The notes beneath the pieces were generated by a model that was not told the DNA's origin, made no database searches, and saw only the letters and a program-made list of their open reading frames with translations. Below, in pieces: positions 45,358 through 53,064 of a stretch of DNA of 64,000 nucleotides. The stretch lies in NCBI RefSeq assembly GCF_024206495.1, contig NZ_JAMBPQ010000006.1:248001-312000 (forward strand), written 5' to 3'. A program made the position numbers and the translations under genes. Source of the stretch: Paraburkholderia sp. CNPSo 3272. Lineage in GTDB: Bacteria > Pseudomonadota > Gammaproteobacteria > Burkholderiales > Burkholderiaceae. The first letter of the stretch is position 1; each line of letters begins with the position of its first letter.

Positions 45358-46218
45358 ATGCCCGCCAGCCATCCCGCCGCTCCCGACAGCACCGCCATTC
45401 GCGTCGCGCTGTGGCGCGCGCTGCACGTCCAGGTCGACGATGCGCCCCACGTGCTCGAAGACGAAACCGGCATGCAGATCGCCGCGCCCGAGTCGAACTG
45501 GCGCGAGCGGGCCGATATGCACCCTGCAGGCACGCGCGGCTATCGTGCGTCGATCGTCGGGCGCGCGCGCTTTGTCGAGGACCTCGTGGCCGAACAGACC
45601 GTGAAAGGGCTCGCGCGGCAGTACGCGATTCTCGGCGCGGGACTCGACACGTTCGCGCAGCGCCACCCCGAAATCGCCTCGCGCCTGCACGTGTACGAGG
45701 TGGACAAGCCGGGCACGCAGGCCTGGAAGCGTCAGCGGCTCATGGAGCTGGGGTATCGCGAGCAGGCCTGGCTGCGCTTCGTGCCGGTCGATTTCGAAGC
45801 CGGTGAAACGTGGTGGGAACGGCTCGCAGCGGCCGGGTTCGATGCCGCGAGTCCCGCGGTGATCGCCTCGACGGGCGTCTCCATGTATCTCACGCGCGAA
45901 GCGAACCTCGCGACGCTGCGGCAGATCGCGCAGCTCGCACCGGGCTCGACGCTCGTCATGACGTTCCTTTTGCCGCTCGAACTCATCGACGAGCCCGAGC
46001 GCTCGCAGCATGCCGCCGTGTATGAACGCGCGAAGGCGGCGGGTACGCCGTTCGTGAGCTTTTTCGCGCCCGATGAGATGCTTGCGCTGGCAAGCGAGGC
46101 CGGGTTGCGCAATGCGCGTCATGTTTCGACCGCGGATCTCACCGCGCGTTACTTCGCAGGACGAAGCGACGGGCTAATTCCGGCTAGCGGGGAATCGATT
46201 CTTGTGGCGACGGTTTGA
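45358..46218 (+). CDS. Class I SAM-dependent methyltransferase (LCM/PPM family)
   Basis: The 286-residue protein has the Rossmann SAM-binding segment YAILGAGLDTFAQRHP near residue 90, the acidic VYEVDKPGTQAWKR near 112, and ARFVEDLV near 63, as in bacterial leucine-carboxyl-methyltransferase-family enzymes (often annotated as TIGR00027). It transfers a methyl group to an unidentified substrate. GAGAGGACC lies before the ATG. It follows the LysR gene by about 35 bases, but its role in sugar metabolism is not evident. Confidence 0.88.
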   Translation: MPASHPAAPDSTAIRVALWRALHVQVDDAPHVLEDETGMQIAAPESNWRERADMHPAGTRGYRASIVGRARFVEDLVAEQTVKGLARQYAILGAGLDTFAQRHPEIASRLHVYEVDKPGTQAWKRQRLMELGYREQAWLRFVPVDFEAGETWWERLAAAGFDAASPAVIASTGVSMYLTREANLATLRQIAQLAPGSTLVMTFLLPLELIDEPERSQHAAVYERAKAAGTPFVSFFAPDEMLALASEAGLRNARHVSTADLTARYFAGRSDGLIPASGESILVATV

Positions 46219-46551
46219 GGGGGGTGTCGGTCGCTCTTGTTGTTCCCCCTATGATTGCGGGCCGGCGCACGGTGCGCGAAGCGACGCGCAGTGGAGTCGA
46301 GGGCGGCGCCCCCCAAGGTATGCGTCGTGCAGCGCCTCGATACGGGCGAGTCTCGCACGGCGGTAAAACCGCATGCAAGTTGCTGGCCCCGCGCAATCGC
46401 GCTGTCGAGACGACCTGGTCTTGATAGGGCAAACGATCTACACTGGAAGTCAGCACAACCGAATAGATCGGCCAGCCGTTGCGGACTGATCGCATCCCGT
46501 TTGCCTTCATTATGCGGAGCCTTGTGCTGTCCCTTGCGTCTGGAGGTGGCC
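46219..46551. other. Gene-free spacer (333 bases)
   Basis: No supported coding frame lies here. There is a G/C tract near 46299-46314 and no clear promoter or terminator. An in-frame extension of the downstream CBS gene reaches 46255, but it lacks a ribosome binding site. Confidence 0.45.
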
Positions 46552-47019
46552 ATGAAAAAGGAGAGGAAGACTGCACGGCAGATTCTGTCCGTGATCTCCC
46601 GCGAGGTTGTTTCGGTCAGCCCCGATGACACGGTGCTCGCGGCGCTGCATTTAATGGCGAAAAGGGACGTCACGACCGTGCTTGTGCTGCAAGGCGGCAA
46701 GCTTGCCGGCATCCTGTCCCAGCGCGACTACGCTCGCAAGGTAGAAGTGCTCGGCCGCGATGCCGCCAGCACCAGGGTTGGCGAGATCATGACCACCGAG
46801 GTGTTTTACGTGACACCCGAGCACACTTGCGATCAGTGCCTCGCGTCGATGCATACCAGGCGGATCCGGCACTTGCCGGTAATCGAATCCGGGCACGTCA
46901 TTGGCGTGCTTTCCAGCAGCGACCTCCTGGAAGAACTTTTTCAGGAGGACGAGCATTTCATCACGCTGCTCGAGCATGACATGCTCTATCTGACGATCGA
47001 TACGGGCGGCGCCTATTAA
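46552..47019 (+). CDS. CBS-domain-pair protein
   Basis: The 155-residue protein consists of two CBS domains (about 15-70 and 82-140). Each has the adenosine-nucleotide-binding motif: GKLAGILSQRDYARKV in the first and GHVIGVLSSSDLLEEL in the second. Such stand-alone CBS pairs bind AMP, ATP, NADH or S-adenosylmethionine and regulate partner proteins. GGAGG five bases before the ATG at 46552 fixes the start. No partner is evident nearby. Confidence 0.92.
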   Translation: MKKERKTARQILSVISREVVSVSPDDTVLAALHLMAKRDVTTVLVLQGGKLAGILSQRDYARKVEVLGRDAASTRVGEIMTTEVFYVTPEHTCDQCLASMHTRRIRHLPVIESGHVIGVLSSSDLLEELFQEDEHFITLLEHDMLYLTIDTGGAY

Positions 47020-47089
47020 ACGCTCCGCCACTCGCGCCCAGCTCGCGCGGGGCCCCGGATGACAGTCCCCGGCAGTCGCTATGTCCCGC

Positions 47090-47929
47090 TCAGGTAGTCA
47101 GCCGTCGATACGCGCTCAAATGACGAACCAGGCCCTGCGGGTCGCCACGTCTTTCGAGCAGCATTGCCAGATTGTGGTGTGCGTCCGCGTACATCGGGTC
47201 GAGTTCGAGGCAGCGCATATAGCTTCGCTCAGCGTCTTCGAAGCGGCCCAGTTCCTCGAACGCAATCGCGCGATTGAAGTGCAACACCGCGTCGTCGGGG
47301 AAGTGAGCTAACGCTTCGTCCGACAGTTCAAGCGCATCCTCGCAACGCGCTTCGAGTTCGCACAGCAACGCGCCCAAATCAACGTAGGCAGCATAAAAAG
47401 GTTGCGGCGATAGCGCTATCGCCTTGCGGTACGCCCGTTCAGCACCGTTCACATCGGATGCTCTCAGCTGCTCGCCGAGGTCGTACCACTCCTGCGCCTG
47501 ATGCGCGAGATTCTTTTGTGCAGGCGCCGAGTCGAGAAACACGACGTCGCCCTTGATTTGCGCCACTTCGAAATCCAGCAGGAACTGACCGGTGGCGGCA
47601 TCCCATTGCGAAGGACCGGTTCGCACGGCCACGTCGTTGCCGACCGCCGATACGCGAATCCCCGTAAGCGGCAACGCATCGGGCAACTCGTCTCTCAGTC
47701 GCGTGAGAGCCATGATGATCTTGCGCGGCGCAATGCGCGCATCGCGCAGTTGCAACGCCGTACGCAGCAGCACGACGTCCTGGAACGTGAAGCGGTAGGC
47801 GTTTCGCGGTCCCCGCGAAGGCTTCACGAATCCGGCAGCAACGAGGTCCGATACCACCTTTCGGGAAACGCCCAGCATGGCCTGCAATTCGCGCATCGAA
47901 ATCTCTCGCGCGGCGACTTGTGGCGTCAC
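47090..47929 (-). CDS. MerR-type HTH plus TPR protein in the Ku/LigD operon
   Basis: The 279-residue protein has an N-terminal MerR-like winged HTH (ELQAMLGVSRKVVSDLVAAGF at about 14-34). It then has a middle region of about 60 residues without recognisable motifs, and tetratricopeptide repeats from about 145 to 275 (VDLGALLCELEARCEDALEL, FNRAIAFEELGRFEDAERSY, HHNLAMLLERRGD). Its ATG at 47929 overlaps the ku stop (ATGA), so it is translationally coupled to ku. The overall look is of a DNA-binding adaptor. A role in end-joining or its regulation is inferred from operon position only. Confidence 0.82.
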   Translation of the reverse strand: MTPQVAAREISMRELQAMLGVSRKVVSDLVAAGFVKPSRGPRNAYRFTFQDVVLLRTALQLRDARIAPRKIIMALTRLRDELPDALPLTGIRVSAVGNDVAVRTGPSQWDAATGQFLLDFEVAQIKGDVVFLDSAPAQKNLAHQAQEWYDLGEQLRASDVNGAERAYRKAIALSPQPFYAAYVDLGALLCELEARCEDALELSDEALAHFPDDAVLHFNRAIAFEELGRFEDAERSYMRCLELDPMYADAHHNLAMLLERRGDPQGLVRHLSAYRRLTT

Positions 47930-48852
47930 TTGCGCGCCCGGACCTTGGCAGGCGCTTCAGCGGGCGCCTTGGCGGCACGCGCCGGCGGCTTGCGCGTCTT
48001 GGGCGCGACAGGCAGCTCGGTAACGGGCTCCGCGCTCTTGCTGCGCTTCGGCGCCGGAGCGGCCTTCGCTTTTGCGCCACCCTTCAAACTCGCGCGCAAG
48101 GCGTCCATCAGGTCGATAACCTGTCCGCCGCCAGCCAGCTCTTCGCGAGCCTCGTGAACGACGACCTGCTTGCCTGCGATCTTTTCGTCGATGGCAGCGA
48201 GGATGCGCTTCTTCTCTTCGTCTTCGTACGCAGTCGGATCGTAATTGTCCTCGGCGCCCTGCTCGATAATCTGCAGCGCGAGTTTCATCTCGGTATCGGA
48301 TACGTCGACATGTTCGACGTTCAGGGCAGCCAGCGAACGAACCTCGTCGGCGTACAGCAGTTGCTGAAAGACGAGCCCATCTTCTTCGGGGCGCACCTGC
48401 ACGATCCGCGTCCGTCCTTTCGACGCCCATTTCGCCAACGCGCAGCGGCCGCTCTGCACCAGCGCCTGCTGCAACAGGCTGTACGGCTTGCCGCCTCGCT
48501 TGTCGGGCGCAATGTAGTAGGCCTTGTCGTAGAAGACCGGGTTGATCGCCTCTTGCGGGATGAAGGCCATGATTTCGACGACGTGGCTCGCCGCGTCTTC
48601 CAGCGCCTTTAGCTCGTCGGTGGTGAAGACCACGAAGCGGTCCTTTTCGAATTCGTAGCCCTTGTTCATGCTCGAGCGCTCGACAACGTCGCCCGTCTTT
48701 TCGGAGACGTATTGCTGCTTCACGCGCGAGCCGTCGGGCGCCAGCATGTGGAAGCGGATGTCGGACGAACTCTCGGTGGCGGTATAGAGCTTCACCGGAA
48801 TCGAAACGAGCCCGAAGGACAGCGTCAGGGAAGCGATTGAGCGGGCGGGCAT
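47926..48852 (-). CDS. ku: Non-homologous end-joining DNA-end-binding protein Ku
   Basis: Bacterial Ku dimerises around broken DNA ends and recruits LigD. The 308-residue protein has the Ku core: MPARSIASLTLSFGLVSIPVKLYTA, then YEFEKDRFVVFTTDELKAL and ALAKWASKGRTRIVQVRP. A long Lys/Ala/Pro-rich tail of about 55 residues follows residue 250, as in some Ku proteins, where it aids DNA binding. I chose ATG 48852, preceded by GAGGAGA. An in-frame start at 48885 lacks this. It is about 76 bases downstream of ligD and overlaps the MerR/TPR gene. Confidence 0.93.
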   Translation of the reverse strand: MPARSIASLTLSFGLVSIPVKLYTATESSSDIRFHMLAPDGSRVKQQYVSEKTGDVVERSSMNKGYEFEKDRFVVFTTDELKALEDAASHVVEIMAFIPQEAINPVFYDKAYYIAPDKRGGKPYSLLQQALVQSGRCALAKWASKGRTRIVQVRPEEDGLVFQQLLYADEVRSLAALNVEHVDVSDTEMKLALQIIEQGAEDNYDPTAYEDEEKKRILAAIDEKIAGKQVVVHEAREELAGGGQVIDLMDALRASLKGGAKAKAAPAPKRSKSAEPVTELPVAPKTRKPPARAAKAPAEAPAKVRARK

Positions 48853-48928
48853 GGACTTCTCCTCGCGGATTTGCACTTTTGGCACGTCGCTTACGCAAAG
48901 CGCGTGCCGCCGCCTGGCGGCGGTCGTT

Positions 48929-51445
48929 TCATTTTAGGAGCTTTATCGCAGATGCCAACGATTGCGCCCCCGACCAGTAATCCGCCCACGGGTCCTGCTG
49001 CTGGAAGCTGAGGTACTCGCGGGCCGTTTGTACGGTCCACTGCGCCCCGCTCTTGAGATCGTTCAACTGCGCCCAGGAAACTGGCATCGAGACGCCCATG
49101 CCGGGTCGCGCCCGTGCGGAAAACGCCGCGGCAGTCGTCTGCGCCTTGCCGTTGCGCAGGTAGTCGACATAGACCTTTCCGACCCGGTTCGAAGCCCCGG
49201 AGGTCGCCGAAAAGCGCTCGGGAATCGTCTTCGCCAGATGGCGCACGAATGCCTGGGAGAACGACTTGACCGCATCGTAGCCCAGCCGCGGGGCAAGCGG
49301 CACGACGACGTGCAAGCCCTTTCCGCCGCTCGTCTTCAGCCAGGCTTGCAGATCCAGTTCCGACAACAACGCCTGAACCAGCAGCGCGGCTTCCTGAACG
49401 CGCCCCCATTTCACGCCCTCGCCTGGGTCCAGGTCGAAGATGACCCTGTCGGGCTTGTCGAGCCGTCGAACGGTCGAATTCCAGGTGTGAAACTCGACGG
49501 TGTTCAACTGTGCCGCCGACAGCAGCGCGTCGACCGTGTCGACGGTCAGCAAGGGCGGATGATTCGGCCAGAGACTGCGGTCGTGAGCCGTCAATCCGGG
49601 CATGCCTGTGCTCTCGGCATGCTTCTGAAAGAACAGGTCGTCGGCAATGCCTGCGGGCGCGCGGACCATCGTGATCGGCCGGCCTTTCAGGTGAGGCAGC
49701 ATCCGTTCCGCGATACTCGCGTAGTAGCGGACCAGGTCCGCCTTCGTCATGCCGGTCGATGGGTCGACGACGCGTTCCGGATGCGTGATTTTCAGCTTCG
49801 GTTGCGGCTCCGGCGCCTGCGTCTTTCCCCCCTCCCGGACGACGCCGGTCGGCGGCTTGTCGATGCGCAGGCCTCTGAACGAGGCCTGGCGGATGACGCC
49901 ATCGGCCGTCCATTCCGCGAACTCGACCTCTGCGACGAGTTCAGGGCGAACCCATCGCTCGCTGCCGGCCGAGCGCCTGGACCATCGGCGCCGCCTTGCG
50001 ACGTCGACATCAAATGGTGCCGCATCGACCTCGAGCGGCGTCAGCCGCGCCCACAGGTCCCGTGCGGTCCTCGCGTCCCAGCCGGTGCCGACGCTTCCGG
50101 CGTCGCGAAGCTTGCCGTCTACGTAGTAACCAAGCAACAGACTGCCGACCTCGCCGTCTTTGCCGCCTCTGCTCGTGAAGCCGCAGATGACCAGTTCCTG
50201 CCGCAGTCGGGACTTCGCCTTGAGCCACGTCTGGGTCCGCCCCGATTCATAGGGCGCGTCGCGGCGCTTGAGCATCAGGCCTTCGAGGCCCAGGCCCGAG
50301 GCGGCCTCGAACATTTGGGCCGGGGGCGCCTCAAAGTCCTGGCTGAACCGGATGTGCTCACCGGCATTTTGAAGAAGCTGCGCGAGACGCATGCGCCTCG
50401 CCCACAGCGGCACCTTCCTGAGGTCTCTCCCGTCGAGGTACATCAGATCGAACAGGAAGTAGACGATGTCCTGATTCGCGTTGCCGTCGATCGCATCTTG
50501 CAGCGCAGCGAAACTGGGAAGGCCGTTTTTGAGGACGGTGATTTCGCCATCCAGCCACGCACTGTTGAGCGCGAGCGCTTCGACCTCTGCGGCAAGCGCG
50601 GGAAACCTGGCTGTCCAGTCATGACCGCCTCTTGTGATGAGTCGCACATGGCCTTTGGCGACGCGTGAGAGCATGCGATAGCCGTCGAGCTTTGCTTCGG
50701 TTATCCAGTCGCCGCTCGTGGGAAGCGATGCCGCCAGGGTCGCAAGCTGGGGCTCGAGTCTGGCAGGCAACGCAGCGGACACCGCCGCGGAAAGATCTAT
50801 TTCCGACGATCCGCTGCGCGCAGGCCTCGCCACCCTCGGCGCACGTTCCTCGATGAGCCCGAGCGGCTCAGCCGTGACGCTATCGGGAAGCGCCTTGATG
50901 ACATCGTATTCGGCAAGCGGCTGCGCCCAGGCATCGCGCTTCTTGAACAGCATCCACTGGTCTTGCCTGTCGCCGGCCTTCGATATGCGAACCAGTTCCC
51001 AGAGTCCGGCAAGCTTTTCGCCGTGGAGCCGGAAGACCAGCTTGCCGGCAGTCATTCCCTCATGCGGATCACCGACGGGTTCCCAGGTCCCGCGGTCCCA
51101 CACAATCACGTCTCCGGCGCCGTATTGCTTTGCCGGAATCGTGCCTTCGAAGCCCGCGTAGTCGACCGGATGGTCCTCGACGTGAATGGCCATCCGTTTT
51201 TCCTTCGGGTCGTAACACGGGCCTTTGGGTACGGCCCAGGACAGCAGCACCCCGTCGAGTTCGAGCCGAAAGTCGTAGTGCAGTCGGCTCGCCCAGTGCT
51301 TCTGCACGACGAAGCCAAGATGTCCATTTTCAGCGGGCGGGCTGGCAGCCGGTGGCGCCGGTTCAGGCGTGACACGGAAATCCCGCTTTGTTTTATAGCG
51401 GGAAAGCGGCGGTGATGGCGGATTGCGGTCGCGGGTTGAGGCCAT
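48929..51445 (-). CDS. ligD: Multifunctional DNA ligase LigD (phosphoesterase-ligase-polymerase)
   Basis: LigD processes and seals double-strand breaks held by Ku. The 838-residue protein has domains in the order of Pseudomonas LigD. A 3'-phosphoesterase covers about 30-180 (HWASRLHYDFRLELDG, LSWAVPKGP). An ATP-dependent ligase covers about 235-520, with the adenylated Lys in ITEAKLDGYRM near 250. A primase-like polymerase covers about 560-820, with the DxD pair in FDLDPGEG and SGGKGLHVVVPL. All three catalytic motifs are present. No strong ribosome binding site is visible at the ATG at 51445. It is the first gene of the ligD-ku-MerR/TPR operon. Confidence 0.94.
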   Translation of the reverse strand: MASTRDRNPPSPPLSRYKTKRDFRVTPEPAPPAASPPAENGHLGFVVQKHWASRLHYDFRLELDGVLLSWAVPKGPCYDPKEKRMAIHVEDHPVDYAGFEGTIPAKQYGAGDVIVWDRGTWEPVGDPHEGMTAGKLVFRLHGEKLAGLWELVRISKAGDRQDQWMLFKKRDAWAQPLAEYDVIKALPDSVTAEPLGLIEERAPRVARPARSGSSEIDLSAAVSAALPARLEPQLATLAASLPTSGDWITEAKLDGYRMLSRVAKGHVRLITRGGHDWTARFPALAAEVEALALNSAWLDGEITVLKNGLPSFAALQDAIDGNANQDIVYFLFDLMYLDGRDLRKVPLWARRMRLAQLLQNAGEHIRFSQDFEAPPAQMFEAASGLGLEGLMLKRRDAPYESGRTQTWLKAKSRLRQELVICGFTSRGGKDGEVGSLLLGYYVDGKLRDAGSVGTGWDARTARDLWARLTPLEVDAAPFDVDVARRRRWSRRSAGSERWVRPELVAEVEFAEWTADGVIRQASFRGLRIDKPPTGVVREGGKTQAPEPQPKLKITHPERVVDPSTGMTKADLVRYYASIAERMLPHLKGRPITMVRAPAGIADDLFFQKHAESTGMPGLTAHDRSLWPNHPPLLTVDTVDALLSAAQLNTVEFHTWNSTVRRLDKPDRVIFDLDPGEGVKWGRVQEAALLVQALLSELDLQAWLKTSGGKGLHVVVPLAPRLGYDAVKSFSQAFVRHLAKTIPERFSATSGASNRVGKVYVDYLRNGKAQTTAAAFSARARPGMGVSMPVSWAQLNDLKSGAQWTVQTAREYLSFQQQDPWADYWSGAQSLASAIKLLK

Positions 51446-51536
51446 GACGATAGTCTAGGAAGAAGTGTCACCTGGTGCGTCGCAAATGGAATGAACCGAA
51501 GCGTTCCCTGTATCAGGCTGCCATCCAGCCGGACCC

Positions 51537-51573
51537 AAAAGACAAAGCGGGAGCCGGCTCTCGCCGCTCCCGC
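51537..51573 (-). terminator. Rho-independent terminator of phaB
   Basis: GCGGGAGC and GCTCCCGC (51547-51554 and 51566-51573) form an eight-base-pair stem with an 11-base loop. On the minus strand the stem is followed by TTTGTCTTTT. It lies about 50 bases after the phaB stop. Confidence 0.75.
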
Positions 51574-51623
51574 CAGATCACTTCGTTGTGCTCACAAGCA
51601 CCGCGAAAAGCCGCGGCCAATGC

Positions 51624-52364
51624 TTAGCTCATGTGCAGACCGCCATTGAGCGAGAAGTCCGCGCCGGTCGAGAAGCCCGCTTCGTCGGATGCGAGCCACG
51701 CCACGATCGAGGCGATTTCCATCGGTTCGCCGAGGCGCCGCACCGGAATGCTGTCGACGATCTTCGAGAGCACTTCGGGCTTCACCGCCTTCACCATGTC
51801 CGTGCCGATATAGCCGGGCGAAACGGTATTGACGGTCACGCCCTTGGTCGCCACTTCCTGCGCGAGCGCCATGGTGAAGCCGTGAATGCCGGCCTTGGCC
51901 GTGGAGTAATTCGTCTGACCGAACTGGCCTTTCTGCCCGTTCACCGACGAAATGTTGATCACCCGCCCGAAGCCCCGCTCGATCATGCCGTCGATCACCT
52001 GCTTCGTGACGTTGAAGAGGCTCGTGAGATTGGTGTCGATCACCGCGATCCAGTCTTCGTGCGTCATCTTGCGGAAGACGACGTCGCGCGTGATGCCGGC
52101 GTTGTTGACCAGGATATCGATTTCCCCGACGTCCTTCTTCACCTTCTCGAACGCAGCAGCCGTGGAGTCCCAGTCGGCCACGTTGCCTTCAGACGCGACG
52201 AACTCGTAGCCCAACGCCTTTTGCTCATCGAGCCAGCGCGTCTTGCGCTGCGAGTTCGGGCCGCAGCCCGCGACCACCGTGTAGCCATCCTTGTGCAGAC
52301 GCTGGCAGATGGCCGTTCCGATGCCGCCCATGCCGCCGGTCACGTAGGCAATACGCTTTGCCAT
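51624..52364 (-). CDS. phaB: Acetoacetyl-CoA reductase
   Basis: PhaB reduces acetoacetyl-CoA to (R)-3-hydroxybutyryl-CoA with NADPH for polyhydroxybutyrate synthesis. The 246-residue protein has TGGMGGIG, NNAGITRDVVFRKMT, the catalytic Ser in NISSVNGQKGQFGQTN and YSTAKAG, and it ends FSTGADFSLNGGLHMS, closely matching Cupriavidus PhaB. AGGAGG precedes the ATG. phaC and phaA are not adjacent, so this is a stand-alone copy, possibly a paralogue of one in a pha operon elsewhere. Confidence 0.95.
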   Translation of the reverse strand: MAKRIAYVTGGMGGIGTAICQRLHKDGYTVVAGCGPNSQRKTRWLDEQKALGYEFVASEGNVADWDSTAAAFEKVKKDVGEIDILVNNAGITRDVVFRKMTHEDWIAVIDTNLTSLFNVTKQVIDGMIERGFGRVINISSVNGQKGQFGQTNYSTAKAGIHGFTMALAQEVATKGVTVNTVSPGYIGTDMVKAVKPEVLSKIVDSIPVRRLGEPMEIASIVAWLASDEAGFSTGADFSLNGGLHMS

Positions 52365-52728
52365 AGATCCTCCTTTTGCTTTAGGGGGTAGGTGAGTTGG
52401 GAAAGACTCTGGAGGATGGAGTCAGTTTGACGAGCGCCACCAAGCCGGGCGATGGGGAAATACCCGTACAGGAAAACGCCTGCCGCAATCCTTCCGTAAG
52501 ACAGCGTGTGCCGGCCTTCGCTCGATGCCGACGGACACCCGGATCAGCGTAGCAGCGTCCTTTGAGGGACACAAGACGATCACGCCCTCGGACGTGCGCA
52601 AAAGCACACAATTACCTGGCATGCCTTAATAAATGCATGAGGGGAAATGTGTTTTGCATAAAGACACGGCCCGGCTCCATTCGAGGCCGGGCCGTACGCA
52701 GACTCGCTGCGCAGGAATCAAACAAGCA
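52365..52728. other. Intergenic region upstream of phaB (364 bases) with a terminator
   Basis: No gene is supported here. The segment must contain the phaB promoter, which I cannot place, and it includes the hairpin at 52666-52695, listed separately. Confidence 0.45.
52656..52695 (-). terminator. Hairpin terminator after the small 83-residue protein gene
   Basis: ACGGCCCGGC (52666-52675) and GCCGGGCCGT (52686-52695) form a perfect ten-base-pair stem with a ten-base loop. On the minus strand it is followed by TCTTTATGC, a moderate T-run. It lies 33 bases after the stop of the gene at 52729-52980. Confidence 0.65.
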
Positions 52729-52980
52729 TCAAAGGCCGGCGGCGAGGCGCTCGTTGCCAAACCCCTCGGGCAAATCCGTCACGTATTCGAGCCGCCCCAC
52801 TGCTTCAAGCAGCGAGCGGCCGGCAATCGTGAGCGACAGGCGGCGGTGGCCTTCCGTCCATTGCTCGAGCGCCACCAGCTGACGCTCGAGCAGCGTGTCC
52901 AGTTCCTGGCGGTTCATGTCGATCTGATCCGGCGAATGGCGGACCAGCATCAGCGTGGCGAATTCTTTCGGGCTCAGCAA
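52729..52980 (-). CDS. Small hypothetical protein (83 residues)
   Basis: This short protein has the segment SPKEFATLMLVRHSPDQIDMNRQELDTLLERQLVALEQ (by motif), which looks like a compact helical, possibly helix-turn-helix-like fold. It then continues TEGHRRLSLTIAGRSLLEAVGR, reminiscent of the winged part of small DNA-binding proteins. I chose a TTG start at 52980, six bases after GGGAG, over an upstream TTG at 53010 and a downstream ATG. A perfect-stem terminator follows its stop, which supports it as a real gene. It is not similar to a family I can name. Confidence 0.68.
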   Translation of the reverse strand: MLSPKEFATLMLVRHSPDQIDMNRQELDTLLERQLVALEQWTEGHRRLSLTIAGRSLLEAVGRLEYVTDLPEGFGNERLAAGL

Positions 52981-53064
52981 TGTCGTCTCCCAGTAACTTT
53001 CATGCCGCAACCAGGGGCACAGAGCCGCATATGTTCGAGGTTTAATGTGACACGGGCGTGACTG

